This document shows, piece after piece, positions 16,961 through 25,681 of a stretch of DNA of 64,000 bases (its first letter is position 1; each line of letters begins with the position of its first letter). A model generated the notes under the pieces. It was given only the letters and a program-made list of their open reading frames with translations, had not been told where the DNA came from and searched no databases. Origin of the DNA: Paenibacillus sp. 32352 (lineage in GTDB: Bacteria; Bacillota; Bacilli; Paenibacillales; NBRC-103111); assembly GCF_002042965.1 (NCBI RefSeq), contig NZ_MZNT01000006.1, positions 124,001 through 188,000 of the forward strand, written 5' to 3'. The translations under genes and the position numbers were made by a program.

Positions 16961-16997
16961 GTACCCTTCGGCCGCTCAGGTTGGCACATTATAAAAG

Positions 16998-17043
16998 TAA
17001 AAGGGCCACCTGGCAGCGACAGCTGCTCCGGCACGGCCCTTTG
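16998..17043 (+). terminator. Intrinsic terminator
   Basis: AAAGGGCC (17000-17007) pairs with GGCCCTTT (17035 onward), with inner CAGC...GCTG pairing. It ends the small-gene transcript and also lies 3' of the convergent fix operon. Confidence 0.75.
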
Positions 17044-17062
17044 ATCGCCCTCACGGTAAACC

Positions 17063-17215
17063 TTAATCCCTCACTCTCTCGAGCGCCTCTTCCTTCTCCC
17101 AGCTGCTGAAATGATCCTCCCATATGATGTGATATATGCCCTGCTCCGCTTCCACAATAATGCCCCGAGCTCCATCGAGCTTAAACACAACCCGGTCTCC
17201 AACCTCAAACAGCAT
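17063..17215 (-). CDS. 50-residue protein at the 3' end of the fix operon
   Basis: A short ORF encodes 50 residues beginning MLFEVGDRVVFKLDGARG and ending EEALERVRD. It starts six bases after the fixX stop, with a GGGGTGAT ribosome site overlapping that stop, so it is probably translated from the same mRNA. The sequence VGDRVVFKLDGARGIIVEAE followed by YHIIWEDHF looks like a small SH3-like or KOW-like beta barrel. It is acidic and soluble. No known family is certain. The tight spacing supports a role linked to FixABCX, but that is inference. Confidence 0.65.
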   Translation of the reverse strand: MLFEVGDRVVFKLDGARGIIVEAEQGIYHIIWEDHFSSWEKEEALERVRD

Positions 17216-17220
17216 AAGGA

Positions 17221-17517
17221 TCACCCCAGTCTAAAGACGATTCCGTGACCACCTTTCGGGTATTCCCATTTGATATTCTGGTGGGGACAGCCGATACGGC
17301 AGCTGCCGCACTCATGACAGCCCTCATAGCCGACATGCATCCGGATCTCCTCCCATTTGTACACCTCTGCCGGGCAGAAGATCGTGCATATTTTATCCGG
17401 GCACTTCGTCAAACAGGTATCCGCATCCAAGACGGTAAGATGAGACTTCGTATCCGCGTTAAAGCGCAGAAGATACTGCTTTTCTTCGATGGACTGGCCT
17501 TTCGCCTGATCGCTCAT
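17221..17517 (-). CDS. fixX: Ferredoxin-like protein FixX
   Basis: A 98-residue ferredoxin. The motif CHECGSCRIGCPHQN near the C-terminus is a classic CX2CX2CX3CP cluster site, and an N-terminal group (CLTKCPDKICTIFCP) provides a second set of cysteines. FixX passes electrons between FixC and downstream acceptors. I start at ATG 17517, which overlaps the fixC stop (TAATG) and has GGAAGGTG upstream; an ATG at 17535 is possible. It is the fourth gene of fixABCX. Confidence 0.92.
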   Translation of the reverse strand: MSDQAKGQSIEEKQYLLRFNADTKSHLTVLDADTCLTKCPDKICTIFCPAEVYKWEEIRMHVGYEGCHECGSCRIGCPHQNIKWEYPKGGHGIVFRLG

Positions 17518-18812
17518 TACTTGATCACCTTCCATGCCCGGTACATATCCCGCGCTATTTTCAGCTTTTGCTTGACGGTGCCGATGTCACGCCATATTTT
17601 CTTTTGCTTCTCCCGCTTCGAGGTACCGTCCACCGTGAACATTTGGCTGGCCGCACGGTTCATCATCGGGATGTATTCCTCGAAATATTGCGGGAATTTA
17701 TCAAAATGATGCGTAGAATCCTTGTATTTCTTCAAATCCTCTCCGACGAAGCTTTCCATCAGCCGCTGCCGGTAATGATCGAGCATCTCTTCGGAGAAAT
17801 TGCCCGCTTGCTTCGCCATCACTATCGTCTCTGCCGCCAAGCGTCCCGATGTCATCGCCATATTCGAGCCTTCGCGGTGAATCGCATTCACGAGCTGTGC
17901 GGCGTCCCCGACGACAAGGACCCCGTTACCGACCACCTTCGGCATCGAGTAGTAGCCTCCCTCCGGGATAAGATGGGCCAAATATTCCTGCGGCTCCCCT
18001 CCTTGCAAATACGGTCGTATCATCGGATGCTGCTTGACATATTCGAGCAGCTCATATGGTTTTATTTTATGCTTGATGAGCCCGGACAGTAGTGTGCCGA
18101 CGCCTATGCTTAGCGTATCTTTATTCGTGTACAGGAAGCCGGTGCCCAGAATCCCCTTCGTCGCGTCGCCGAACAGCTCGATCGTGCAGCCCTGGCCTTC
18201 CTCCAGGTTGAAGCGGTCTTCGATGACTTTGCGGTCCAGCTTGATGATCTCCATGGTCGCCAACGCCACTTCATCAGGCCTGAACTCCTTGTGAAATCCT
18301 AGCGACTTGGCCAGCAGCGAGTTGACACCATCGGCCAGTACGACCACATCAGCGTAAATATCTCCATCCGGTCGGTCCGTGCGGACCCCTATGACCCGCC
18401 CATCCTCTACGATACATTCCAGCGCTACCGTCTCGTTAATCAGCAGAGCACCCTGATCGACGGCTTTTTGAGCGAACCATTGGTCGAACTTGGCGCGCAG
18501 TACAGTAAAATTGTTGTAGGGCTCCCGCCCCCATTCCATCCCTTTATAGCCAAAGGTGACGGCGGATTCCTTGTCGAGCATCATGAACCGCTGCTCTACG
18601 ATGGGCCGTTCGAGCGGCGCTTCTTTATAAAATCCCGGGATGACATCCTCCATCATTTTGCGGTACAGGACGCCGCCCATGACGTTCTTGGAGCCGGGAT
18701 ATTCGCCCCGCTCCAACAGCAGCACGTTAACCCCCGCTTTGGCAAGCTCATAGGCACAGGCGATTCCCGCAGGCCCGGCCCCGACGACGATACAATCAAA
18801 CTTTTCGGACAT
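17517..18812 (-). CDS. fixC: Electron transfer flavoprotein:quinone oxidoreductase, FixC
   Basis: A 431-residue FAD protein with DCIVVGAGPAGIACAYELAKAG at residues 5-26 and MGGVLYRKMMEDVIPGF, which fit the FixC/ETF-QO family. C-terminal VVGDAAQLVNAIHREGSNMAM is the second FAD contact. With FixAB and FixX it forms a membrane-associated complex that can bifurcate electrons from NADH to quinone and to a low-potential ferredoxin or flavodoxin. The start overlaps the end of fixB by 17 bases. Confidence 0.93.
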   Translation of the reverse strand: MSEKFDCIVVGAGPAGIACAYELAKAGVNVLLLERGEYPGSKNVMGGVLYRKMMEDVIPGFYKEAPLERPIVEQRFMMLDKESAVTFGYKGMEWGREPYNNFTVLRAKFDQWFAQKAVDQGALLINETVALECIVEDGRVIGVRTDRPDGDIYADVVVLADGVNSLLAKSLGFHKEFRPDEVALATMEIIKLDRKVIEDRFNLEEGQGCTIELFGDATKGILGTGFLYTNKDTLSIGVGTLLSGLIKHKIKPYELLEYVKQHPMIRPYLQGGEPQEYLAHLIPEGGYYSMPKVVGNGVLVVGDAAQLVNAIHREGSNMAMTSGRLAAETIVMAKQAGNFSEEMLDHYRQRLMESFVGEDLKKYKDSTHHFDKFPQYFEEYIPMMNRAASQMFTVDGTSKREKQKKIWRDIGTVKQKLKIARDMYRAWKVIK

Positions 18813-19830
18813 AGCCGTCCTCCTTTCTGCCCGGTGCCTTGGTGAACTGCTCGATCAACAACGGTACGATCTCGAAGGCATCGCCAACGATTCCATAGTG
18901 GCAGGACTGGAATATCGGAGCGGACGGATCCTTGTTGATCGCTATGATGAGGCCGGAATTCTGCATCCCGACAATATGCTGAATCGCTCCCGAGATCCCG
19001 ATAGCAACATAAATTTTGGGCGTGACGGTAACCCCCGTCTGCCCCACCTGATGGTGATGCTCGATCCAGCCCGCCTCGACGACATCCCGGCTGGCACCGA
19101 CGGCTGCGCCTAAGGCATCGGCAAGCTGATGAACGAGCTGGAAGCCGCTCGGGCTGCCGAGCCCTTTGCCCCCGGCCACGATAATATCCGCTTCATCAAT
19201 GCGCACCTTGTGAGTCGTCTCGCGGACAATCTCCAGCACCTTGGTCCTTACGTCCTCTTCCTTAAGAGCGATCGTTTCCTCGATCAGCTTGCCGGTGCGG
19301 CCAACCTCCCTGGGGAGCGCTTTCATGACTTTCGGGCGGACAGTGGCCATCTGCGGACGGTACTTTTTGCAAAGAATCGTCGCCATAATGTTGCCTCCGA
19401 ACGCCGGCCGGCTGGCGAGCAACAAGCCCGTATCCTCCTCTACATCGAGAATGGTCGTATCGGCCGTAAGCCCGGTCGGCAGGTCGGTCGCAACCGCACT
19501 TGCCAGGTCCTTCCCCGTGGAAGTCGCCCCGTACAGGATGATTTCCGGCTTATATTTTTGCGTGCAATCGAGTAATGCCCGCATAAAGGTCTCGGTCCGG
19601 TAATGCTTGAAAACAGGAGCATCATATACATACATCGTGTCTGCCCCGTACTCAAAGGCCGTTGCGGCAAGCGATTTCACCTGATCCCCGATCAAAACTC
19701 CCGCAAGCTCTGTTCCGCGTTTATCGGCCAATCGTCTTCCTGCACCCAGCAGCTCCAGCGATACCGGAGCTATAACCCCGTCCTTCTCCTCTATAAACAC
19801 CCAGACGCCACGGTAATCTTCAAAGCTCAC
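18796..19830 (-). CDS. fixB: Electron transfer flavoprotein alpha subunit, FixB
   Basis: A 344-residue ETF alpha subunit. The C-terminal FAD domain has VAGGKGLGSPSGFQLV, GASRDVVEAGWIEHHHQVGQTGVTV, GISGAIQHIVGM and INKDPSAPIF. I start at GTG 19830, where GTGA overlaps the fixA stop by four bases and GGGGGTGGAG provides the ribosome site; upstream in-frame sequence is fixA read in another frame. It pairs with FixA to hold the FAD cofactors. Confidence 0.93.
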   Translation of the reverse strand: MSFEDYRGVWVFIEEKDGVIAPVSLELLGAGRRLADKRGTELAGVLIGDQVKSLAATAFEYGADTMYVYDAPVFKHYRTETFMRALLDCTQKYKPEIILYGATSTGKDLASAVATDLPTGLTADTTILDVEEDTGLLLASRPAFGGNIMATILCKKYRPQMATVRPKVMKALPREVGRTGKLIEETIALKEEDVRTKVLEIVRETTHKVRIDEADIIVAGGKGLGSPSGFQLVHQLADALGAAVGASRDVVEAGWIEHHHQVGQTGVTVTPKIYVAIGISGAIQHIVGMQNSGLIIAINKDPSAPIFQSCHYGIVGDAFEIVPLLIEQFTKAPGRKEDGYVRKV

Positions 19831-20657
19831 GAAGCTCCACCCCCAAGCTGGAACAATTCCTTGCGCTCTAGCAAAATACCGAGCAGCCTCTCGACCTGCT
19901 CGTTTGCTGTTCCCTCCAGCAGCTCCCCGCCTTGAGGCTTCTGGGGCGCCCATACGGAGGAAACGATGGTCGGCGACCCCTTCAGCCCCAGTTGGGAGCG
20001 GTCTACATCCTCCAAGTCGTTAACCGACCATATGTGAGGCTGGTACCGGGCCGCCTTGATGACGTTGGGAAGAGGGGAATACGGGACCTCGTTGATATCC
20101 TTTTCTACGGAGAGCAGGCAGGGCAGTGTCGATTGGATCACCTCATAGCCGTCCTCCAGCTTGCGGTGAATGATGATATGGCCTCCATCTTTATTGATTT
20201 CCACCACCTTGTTCACCGAGGTCAGAGGCGGGATGTCCAGCCTGCGGGCAATACCTGGCCCTACCTGTCCGGTGTCCCCGTCAATCGTCATCTTGCCGCA
20301 GATGACCAGATCGATCGGCTCGGTCTTCCCGATTTTCTCCAATGCTTTGGTGAGCGAGTAGCTGGTTGCCAGCGTGTCCGCTCCGGCGAACGCGCGGTCG
20401 GTAATCAGATACCCCTCGTCCGCTCCTATTTCTATGCAGCGTTTGATGGCCTTCACCGCCGGGGGAGGGCCCATCGTCAATACGGAAACCTTGCCTCCAT
20501 ACCTTCTCTTCAGGCGGACCGCCTCTTCTACCGCGTGCGCATCATACGGGTTCAAAATCGCCGGTGCACTGGCCCGATCCATCGTGTTCGTCTTCGGGTT
20601 CATCTTGATGATCTTCGTATCCGGTACCTGTTTGATACAAGCGACAATGTGAAGCAT
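19827..20657 (-). CDS. fixA: Electron transfer flavoprotein beta subunit, FixA
   Basis: A 276-residue ETF beta subunit: IVACIKQVPDT at the N-terminus, LNPYDAHAVEEAVRLK near residue 36 and GKMTIDGDTGQVGPGIARRL at about 122-141. The motif set matches FixA of bifurcating ETFs. It is the first gene of fixABCX; an AGAGGTG ribosome site precedes ATG 20657. No nif genes are visible in the window, so the complex may serve general redox balance and not nitrogen fixation. Confidence 0.93.
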   Translation of the reverse strand: MLHIVACIKQVPDTKIIKMNPKTNTMDRASAPAILNPYDAHAVEEAVRLKRRYGGKVSVLTMGPPPAVKAIKRCIEIGADEGYLITDRAFAGADTLATSYSLTKALEKIGKTEPIDLVICGKMTIDGDTGQVGPGIARRLDIPPLTSVNKVVEINKDGGHIIIHRKLEDGYEVIQSTLPCLLSVEKDINEVPYSPLPNVIKAARYQPHIWSVNDLEDVDRSQLGLKGSPTIVSSVWAPQKPQGGELLEGTANEQVERLLGILLERKELFQLGGGAS

Positions 20658-20754
20658 GTTCGCAGCACCTCTTTACTCATGATCCGTGATGGTCTGAATA
20701 CTTTAGTATATAAGGCAGCTGCGGATAACATGCCTAGACTGGCTCCCGGGACGG

Positions 20755-20783
20755 AAAAAGGCACCCCTGGTACGGGATGCCTT
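20755..20783 (-). terminator. Intrinsic terminator of glutamate dehydrogenase gene
   Basis: On the minus strand AAGGCATCCC pairs with GGGGTGCCTT and is followed by TTTTT. It lies 29 bases past the stop of the dehydrogenase gene and before fixA. Confidence 0.8.
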
Positions 20784-20811
20784 GAAATAATATATAATAA
20801 GTGCAGAACGA

Positions 20812-22074
20812 TTATACCCAGCCGCGAGCTTCCATCGCTTTGGAGATACGCTCCAGGGAGATCATGTAAGCTGCAGTACGCAGGTCGGTTTTGTAACGGG
20901 TAGCCAAGGATTGTACGGCGCGATAAGCATCGGACATAGCCACTTTCAGCTTGCCGTTTACTTCTTCTTCGCTCCAGTAGTAGTTCATCAGGTTTTGTAC
21001 CCATTCGAAGTAAGAAACGGTTACACCGCCGGCATTAGCCAGGATGTCAGGAATAACCTTCACGCCTTTTTCGAACAGGATAGCGTCCGCTTCCGGTGTA
21101 GTAGGTCCGTTTGCCGCTTCTGCAATGATGCTTGCTTTAATTTGAGATGCATTGTGGGAAGTAATAACGTTCTCCAATGCTGCTGGAACCAGGATATCTA
21201 CATCCAGCTCAAGCAATTGATTTGCAGGAATGATGTGGGAATCGCCATATTCCAAAATGTTGGAATGGTCTTTCAAGCGCTCCACTTTTGCCAAATCCAA
21301 GCCTTCCGGATCGTAAATCGCACCGCGGGAATCGCTGACAGCTACAATGTTGCAGCCAAGCTCAGCCAGCAAGCGGGCAGCGATACGGCCAGCATTACCG
21401 AAGCCTTGAATAGCTACCGTAGCGCCTTCTGTCGCTTTACCCATATCGTGCAGAGCGTCTTGAATAGCAAATACGCAGCCGCGGGCCGTAGCTTCGTTTC
21501 TGCCTTTGGAGCCGCCGATAATAAGCGGTTTACCTGTAATAACGCCTGGAGAGTTATGACCTCTCAAGCGGCTGTAAGTATCCATCATCCAGCCCATGAT
21601 TTGCGGAGTGGTGTAAACGTCTGGCGCTGGAATGTCTTTTTCCGGACCAACGATCTCATGAATAGCTTCCATGAAAGCGCGGCTGACACGTTCCAGCTCG
21701 CCTTTGCTCATCTCGCGAGGGTCGCAGATGACTCCGCCTTTACCGCCGCCGTACGGCAAGCCGACAACGCCGCACTTGAAGCTCATCCACATGGACAAAG
21801 CTTTAACCTCATCCAAAGTAACGTCCGGATGAAAACGGATGCCGCCTTTGGTAGGTCCTACTGCATCGTTATGCTGGGAACGGTAGCCTTCGAATACTTT
21901 TACTTTGCCGTTATCCATTTTGACAGGGAAAGTAACAGACAGCACGCGTTTCGGCTGTTTCAAAATCTCTACGACTTCTTCAGGCAGCTGCAGCAGGGAA
22001 GCGGCCTTCTCAATTTGGCGTTGGGCGATCTTAAACGGGTTAAGATTCTCTTCAGTCACAGTTGTCTCAAGCAT
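20812..22074 (-). CDS. gudB: NAD-dependent glutamate dehydrogenase (Glu/Leu/Phe/Val family)
   Basis: A 420-residue enzyme, the normal length for GudB/RocG. Substrate-binding and catalytic motifs are visible: PTKGGIRFHPDVT, MSFKCGVVGLPYGGGKGG with the active-site lysines, and APDVYTTPQIMGWMMDTY. The NAD domain shows GFGNAGRIAARLL. It interconverts glutamate and 2-oxoglutarate plus ammonia, mainly degrading glutamate in Bacillota. AGGAGGT lies 12 bases before the ATG. Whether it corresponds to GudB or RocG cannot be settled from sequence alone. It seems monocistronic, with its own terminator. Confidence 0.92.
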   Translation of the reverse strand: MLETTVTEENLNPFKIAQRQIEKAASLLQLPEEVVEILKQPKRVLSVTFPVKMDNGKVKVFEGYRSQHNDAVGPTKGGIRFHPDVTLDEVKALSMWMSFKCGVVGLPYGGGKGGVICDPREMSKGELERVSRAFMEAIHEIVGPEKDIPAPDVYTTPQIMGWMMDTYSRLRGHNSPGVITGKPLIIGGSKGRNEATARGCVFAIQDALHDMGKATEGATVAIQGFGNAGRIAARLLAELGCNIVAVSDSRGAIYDPEGLDLAKVERLKDHSNILEYGDSHIIPANQLLELDVDILVPAALENVITSHNASQIKASIIAEAANGPTTPEADAILFEKGVKVIPDILANAGGVTVSYFEWVQNLMNYYWSEEEVNGKLKVAMSDAYRAVQSLATRYKTDLRTAAYMISLERISKAMEARGWV

Positions 22075-22225
22075 TGAATGATGTACCTCCTGGATATCGT
22101 TTTATAATTCCTTTTTTTCCTAACTAACATAAGTTTATATTTTTTTTGTTAATTTGACAATTGATGCGAGAATATTTCCTTCATTCGTATTTAATTTGTC
22201 ACTTTAAGTAACACGAGCTCGACGC

Positions 22226-22252
22226 TTGAAAATACTGCATTTATGCTACAAT
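22226..22252 (+). promoter_or_regulatory. Extended -10 promoter of the two-component operon
   Basis: TTGAAA (22226-22231) and TGCTACAAT (-10 TACAAT at 22247-22252 with the TGN extension) lie 44 bases before the kinase start. The spacer is short (15 bases), which the extended -10 may offset. The rest of the spacer to gudB is AT-rich with no clear element. Confidence 0.5.
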
Positions 22253-22295
22253 AAAGGGGTAAAGCGGTACTTGAAAAAAATTTTTGGAGGAACCT

Positions 22296-24932
22296 GTGAA
22301 AAGACTCTCAATGCGGCTTCATCTGACGATTACGTTTGCCATAGTCGCCCTTATTCCCATCCTTGTCCTTGGCACCATCCAGGTCCAGCAAATCAAAAAC
22401 ATTACGAATGATTATAATAAAACGCAAATGCAGACCACCTATCGGCTGGCAGACGCCGTGCAGACCTACACCTACTACCATCGCAATGCCGTAGAGACGG
22501 TAGCGGCTACCATCAGCGCGTCCAGCCCGCCGTTTCGGACCCGCGAGAGCATGACGCTGAAGCTGCAATCCGTCAAAACGAATCTGCCCAGCTTCTCAAG
22601 GCTGTTCGTTGTGAATCGCAATGGTGCCGTTACTTCGATATACCCCGACCCGGGATCCGGCCAGCAGCCGGCGCTGTTCGGAATCGATGTTAGGAATCGG
22701 GATTATTTTAATCAAGTGAAAGCATCCGAGTCAACGACTATCACACCGCTGTTTCGCGGTATCGAAGGTGCGAACAAACCTGCCATAGCCATAGCAGCTC
22801 CTGTCTATAACGAGCAAAAGCAGTGGGACGGGCTCATCGTCGGCGTGCTGGATATGCAGGCTGTAGCACAGCTGGTCACCAAATATGACTACGGCACCGA
22901 TGCCTATCCTGTCGTGCTGGATGCCAGTGGGAAAGCCATTTACCACCCTGACGGGGAACTGACCGATTCCTTGACCGATCTATCCAATGAACCGTCTGTC
23001 CAAGAGGCCAGGGCAAAGAAGCAAGGACAGGGAATCTACCGCTCCGGCGTCAACCGCGCAGACGAGCTTGTAAGCTATACGACGATCCCCGATCTGGATT
23101 GGACCGTGCTGGTAGCAAGGTCCTACAAGGCCGTGAATGCCGCTTTTACCGATTCGCTCCGAACGACCTTTCTGCTGCTGGTCATCACGCTCTTGCTGAC
23201 CGTCATTGTAGGCACGCTATTGGCCAAACGGTTGACCCATACCATACATGCCTTGGTAGGCTATACCCGAAGGCTAACCGATGGGGTCTTTCCCGAGCCT
23301 GACCGCTCCATCACCTCTCGCGGAGTGCCTTACGAGCTTCATATGCTGGCTGATCATTTCACCCGGATGGCGGGTCAAATCAAGGAGAACCAGCGTGCGC
23401 TCATCGAGCTGAACGCCGACCTGGAGCGCCGCGTCGCCGAGCGGACCCAGAGCCTTCTTCGCAAAAACCAGGAGCTGGAGATCGTCAATACGCTCCTTAC
23501 TCCCGTCCCTGCCCGGAAGAACGCAAACGAGGTCATCGAAGATAGCATGGTTCAACTGCGCAGGCTGATTCATCAAGAAATCCAGCTGAGGCTGTTCCCT
23601 CACACGGGCTCTTCCGGCTTGGGGCGGTTTAAGGGCTGGGAGGACGAAACGCAAGCCTCGGCAGATGTCCCCGACGCGGACCGGAGCGTCAGCGTCATCC
23701 CGATTCAAACGGGCAGCCTGGCTCTCGGCGAATTGGTCGTACACAGCGATACGGACACCTTAAGCGACAGCGACCGCAAGTTTCTGCATACGCTGTCCGG
23801 AACCATCGCCATTCTAGTCCAAAATGACATGCTGCTCGACAGCATACGTCATGAGCACGCGACGTTAAACGCCGTGCTCGAGAGCATGTCGGACGCGATA
23901 GTGCTTATTGATACAAACCGGCGGGTCGTCTACTTTAACCGCCGTATGACGGACATGTTCGGACTGAAGCCCACGGAGCTGCTCGAAATGCCAGAAGAGG
24001 AATTGTTCCACGTCATGACGGGTTTGCTGCCTGAGCCGGACGAGGATTGGACCTCTTTTACACAGAAGCAACGGCCCCACGCCAAATTCAAGGCGATAGG
24101 GACCGGCGGCAAGGAGCGCTTTATCTCGGTTGCCGCCTTTCAGGTGTCCAGCGGGGAGAACAGCTTCGGCCGGGGCTACGTATGGCGCGATATTACGAAG
24201 GAGCATGAGGTCGATGCGCTCAAGAACGATCTGATTTCTCTCGCTTCGCACGAATTCAAGACACCTATCACGAGCATTCGGGGCAGCGTCGAAACGCTCC
24301 TGCGGCCGGACGCATCCTGGGATGAAGACTTTAAGCAGGAGCTTCTGGAAGGAATCCGCGAGGATATCGGGCGCATTCAGGATCTGATCGACGAGTGGCT
24401 TGATATCTCCAAGATCGAGGCCGGGGCACTGCGGGTCCATCTGCAGCCTGTACGCGTCCAGTCCATCGTACAGAGCGCCATTGAGCGGATGCCTCAGCAT
24501 ACCGGAGCCTTGCATGCCGCGTTCGAGCTGGAGCTCGGCGACGATTTGCCGCTGCTTTTTGCCGATAGACTGCGGCTGGAGCAGGTACTCGTCAATCTGT
24601 TCACCAATGCGATCCGTTATAATCAGCGCCAGCCGGTCATACGTCTATCCGCGACCACTGATGACAGATTCGTTCACATCCGGGTCCAGGATAACGGCAT
24701 CGGGATAGAGCCTGAGCATCTGGAGCATATTTTCGACCGATTCTACAGGGTCGACGTATCCTCCAGCCGGCATACGGGGGGAACCGGTCTGGGCCTCGCC
24801 ATAAGCAAGGGCATCATCGAGGCCCATGGAGGAGCTATTCACGTCGAAAGCACGCCGGGTGCGGGAAGCGTCTTTACCCTTTCCGTACCCAAATACGAAT
24901 GGAAGAATGGAGATGGGCATGAAGAAGCATAA
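22296..24932 (+). CDS. Membrane sensor histidine kinase (Cache-HAMP-GAF-PAS)
   Basis: An 878-residue kinase starting at GTG 22296 after GGAGG. Order of parts: membrane segment at about 10-30, an extracellular double-Cache-like sensor to about 285, a second membrane segment at about 288-310, HAMP, a coiled coil, a GAF-like region (about 395-515), PAS (VLESMSDAIVLIDTNRRVVYF, about 527-547), HisKA with phospho-acceptor His652 in SHEFKTP, and HATPase with the N box VNLFTNAIRYN and G boxes DNGIGIEPEHL and GGTGLGLAISKG. The extracellular Cache domain suggests a small-molecule ligand. It overlaps the response regulator gene by 14 bases. Confidence 0.92.
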   Translation: MKRLSMRLHLTITFAIVALIPILVLGTIQVQQIKNITNDYNKTQMQTTYRLADAVQTYTYYHRNAVETVAATISASSPPFRTRESMTLKLQSVKTNLPSFSRLFVVNRNGAVTSIYPDPGSGQQPALFGIDVRNRDYFNQVKASESTTITPLFRGIEGANKPAIAIAAPVYNEQKQWDGLIVGVLDMQAVAQLVTKYDYGTDAYPVVLDASGKAIYHPDGELTDSLTDLSNEPSVQEARAKKQGQGIYRSGVNRADELVSYTTIPDLDWTVLVARSYKAVNAAFTDSLRTTFLLLVITLLLTVIVGTLLAKRLTHTIHALVGYTRRLTDGVFPEPDRSITSRGVPYELHMLADHFTRMAGQIKENQRALIELNADLERRVAERTQSLLRKNQELEIVNTLLTPVPARKNANEVIEDSMVQLRRLIHQEIQLRLFPHTGSSGLGRFKGWEDETQASADVPDADRSVSVIPIQTGSLALGELVVHSDTDTLSDSDRKFLHTLSGTIAILVQNDMLLDSIRHEHATLNAVLESMSDAIVLIDTNRRVVYFNRRMTDMFGLKPTELLEMPEEELFHVMTGLLPEPDEDWTSFTQKQRPHAKFKAIGTGGKERFISVAAFQVSSGENSFGRGYVWRDITKEHEVDALKNDLISLASHEFKTPITSIRGSVETLLRPDASWDEDFKQELLEGIREDIGRIQDLIDEWLDISKIEAGALRVHLQPVRVQSIVQSAIERMPQHTGALHAAFELELGDDLPLLFADRLRLEQVLVNLFTNAIRYNQRQPVIRLSATTDDRFVHIRVQDNGIGIEPEHLEHIFDRFYRVDVSSSRHTGGTGLGLAISKGIIEAHGGAIHVESTPGAGSVFTLSVPKYEWKNGDGHEEA

Positions 24933-25623
24933 AATTCTCATCGTGGATGACGAGCCGAAGATAATTCGGTTCATCTCCGCCAATCTGAAATCATTAGGCC
25001 ATGAGACCGCTGCCTGCGCCAGCGGGCCGGAGGCTCTGAACATGATAGACAGCTTTGACCCGGACCTGCTCCTGCTTGACATCATGATGCCGGGGATGGA
25101 CGGTTTCGAGGCGCTTGAGCGGCTGCGCAGCTTCTCCAATGTACCTGTCATCATCCTGACAGCGCGCAGCGATTCCAGCGATAAGGTGCGGGGGCTAAAC
25201 CTAGGTGCGGACGATTACTTGACCAAGCCGTTCTCTCTCGACGAGCTGTTCGCGCGTGTCAATGCGGTGCTTCGAAGGATCGATGGACGCACGGCCCTGC
25301 CCGCGACGGCAGGCTCCAGCGAGATTCGTCTTGGTCCCGTGACGCTGAACCTGGCTCAAAGGAGGACCTGGCTTGCCGGAAGCGAAATCAAGTTCACCGA
25401 AACCGAATACAACCTGTTCGTTCTGCTGCTTCAAAACGCCGGCAAGGTCATGACCCACGAGCAGCTGCTAAGCGATATCTGGGGAAGCGAATACCGCGAC
25501 GATGTGGAATATTTGCGCGTCGCGATAGCGCGTATTCGCCAGAAGCTGAAGCAGGCCGACGAGAAGCTCAGCCTGATCGTCACTTACCCGGGGGTAGGCT
25601 ACATGGCTAAGGCGGGGGAATAA
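24919..25623 (+). CDS. OmpR-family response regulator
   Basis: A 234-residue regulator with a receiver domain (ILIVDDEPKIIRF; phosphorylation site Asp54 in LLLDIMMPG; conserved Lys in DDYLTKPF) and a C-terminal winged helix (FTETEYNLFVLLLQNAGKVMTHEQLLSDIWG). ATG 24919 is chosen for a GGAGATG ribosome site inside the end of the kinase gene. It is the cognate partner of the upstream kinase. Target genes are unknown; no obvious target lies immediately downstream on the same strand. Confidence 0.94.
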   Translation: MKKHKILIVDDEPKIIRFISANLKSLGHETAACASGPEALNMIDSFDPDLLLLDIMMPGMDGFEALERLRSFSNVPVIILTARSDSSDKVRGLNLGADDYLTKPFSLDELFARVNAVLRRIDGRTALPATAGSSEIRLGPVTLNLAQRRTWLAGSEIKFTETEYNLFVLLLQNAGKVMTHEQLLSDIWGSEYRDDVEYLRVAIARIRQKLKQADEKLSLIVTYPGVGYMAKAGE

Positions 25624-25631
25624 ATCATAAG

Positions 25632-25667
25632 GGCCCGATGCGGATATCACCTGCAGCGGGCCTTTAA
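25632..25667 (+). terminator. Terminator of the two-component operon
   Basis: AAGGGCCCG pairs with CGGGCCTT with one bulge, followed by a short T-run. The site lies just past the response regulator stop, between convergent genes. Confidence 0.5.
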
Positions 25668-25681
25668 TGTACAAGGACGAC

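Noticed and set aside
20812-22074. Cryptic gudB allele with the nine-base duplication known from laboratory Bacillus
   Set aside because: The active-site region reads normally, and I saw no in-frame tripeptide duplication.
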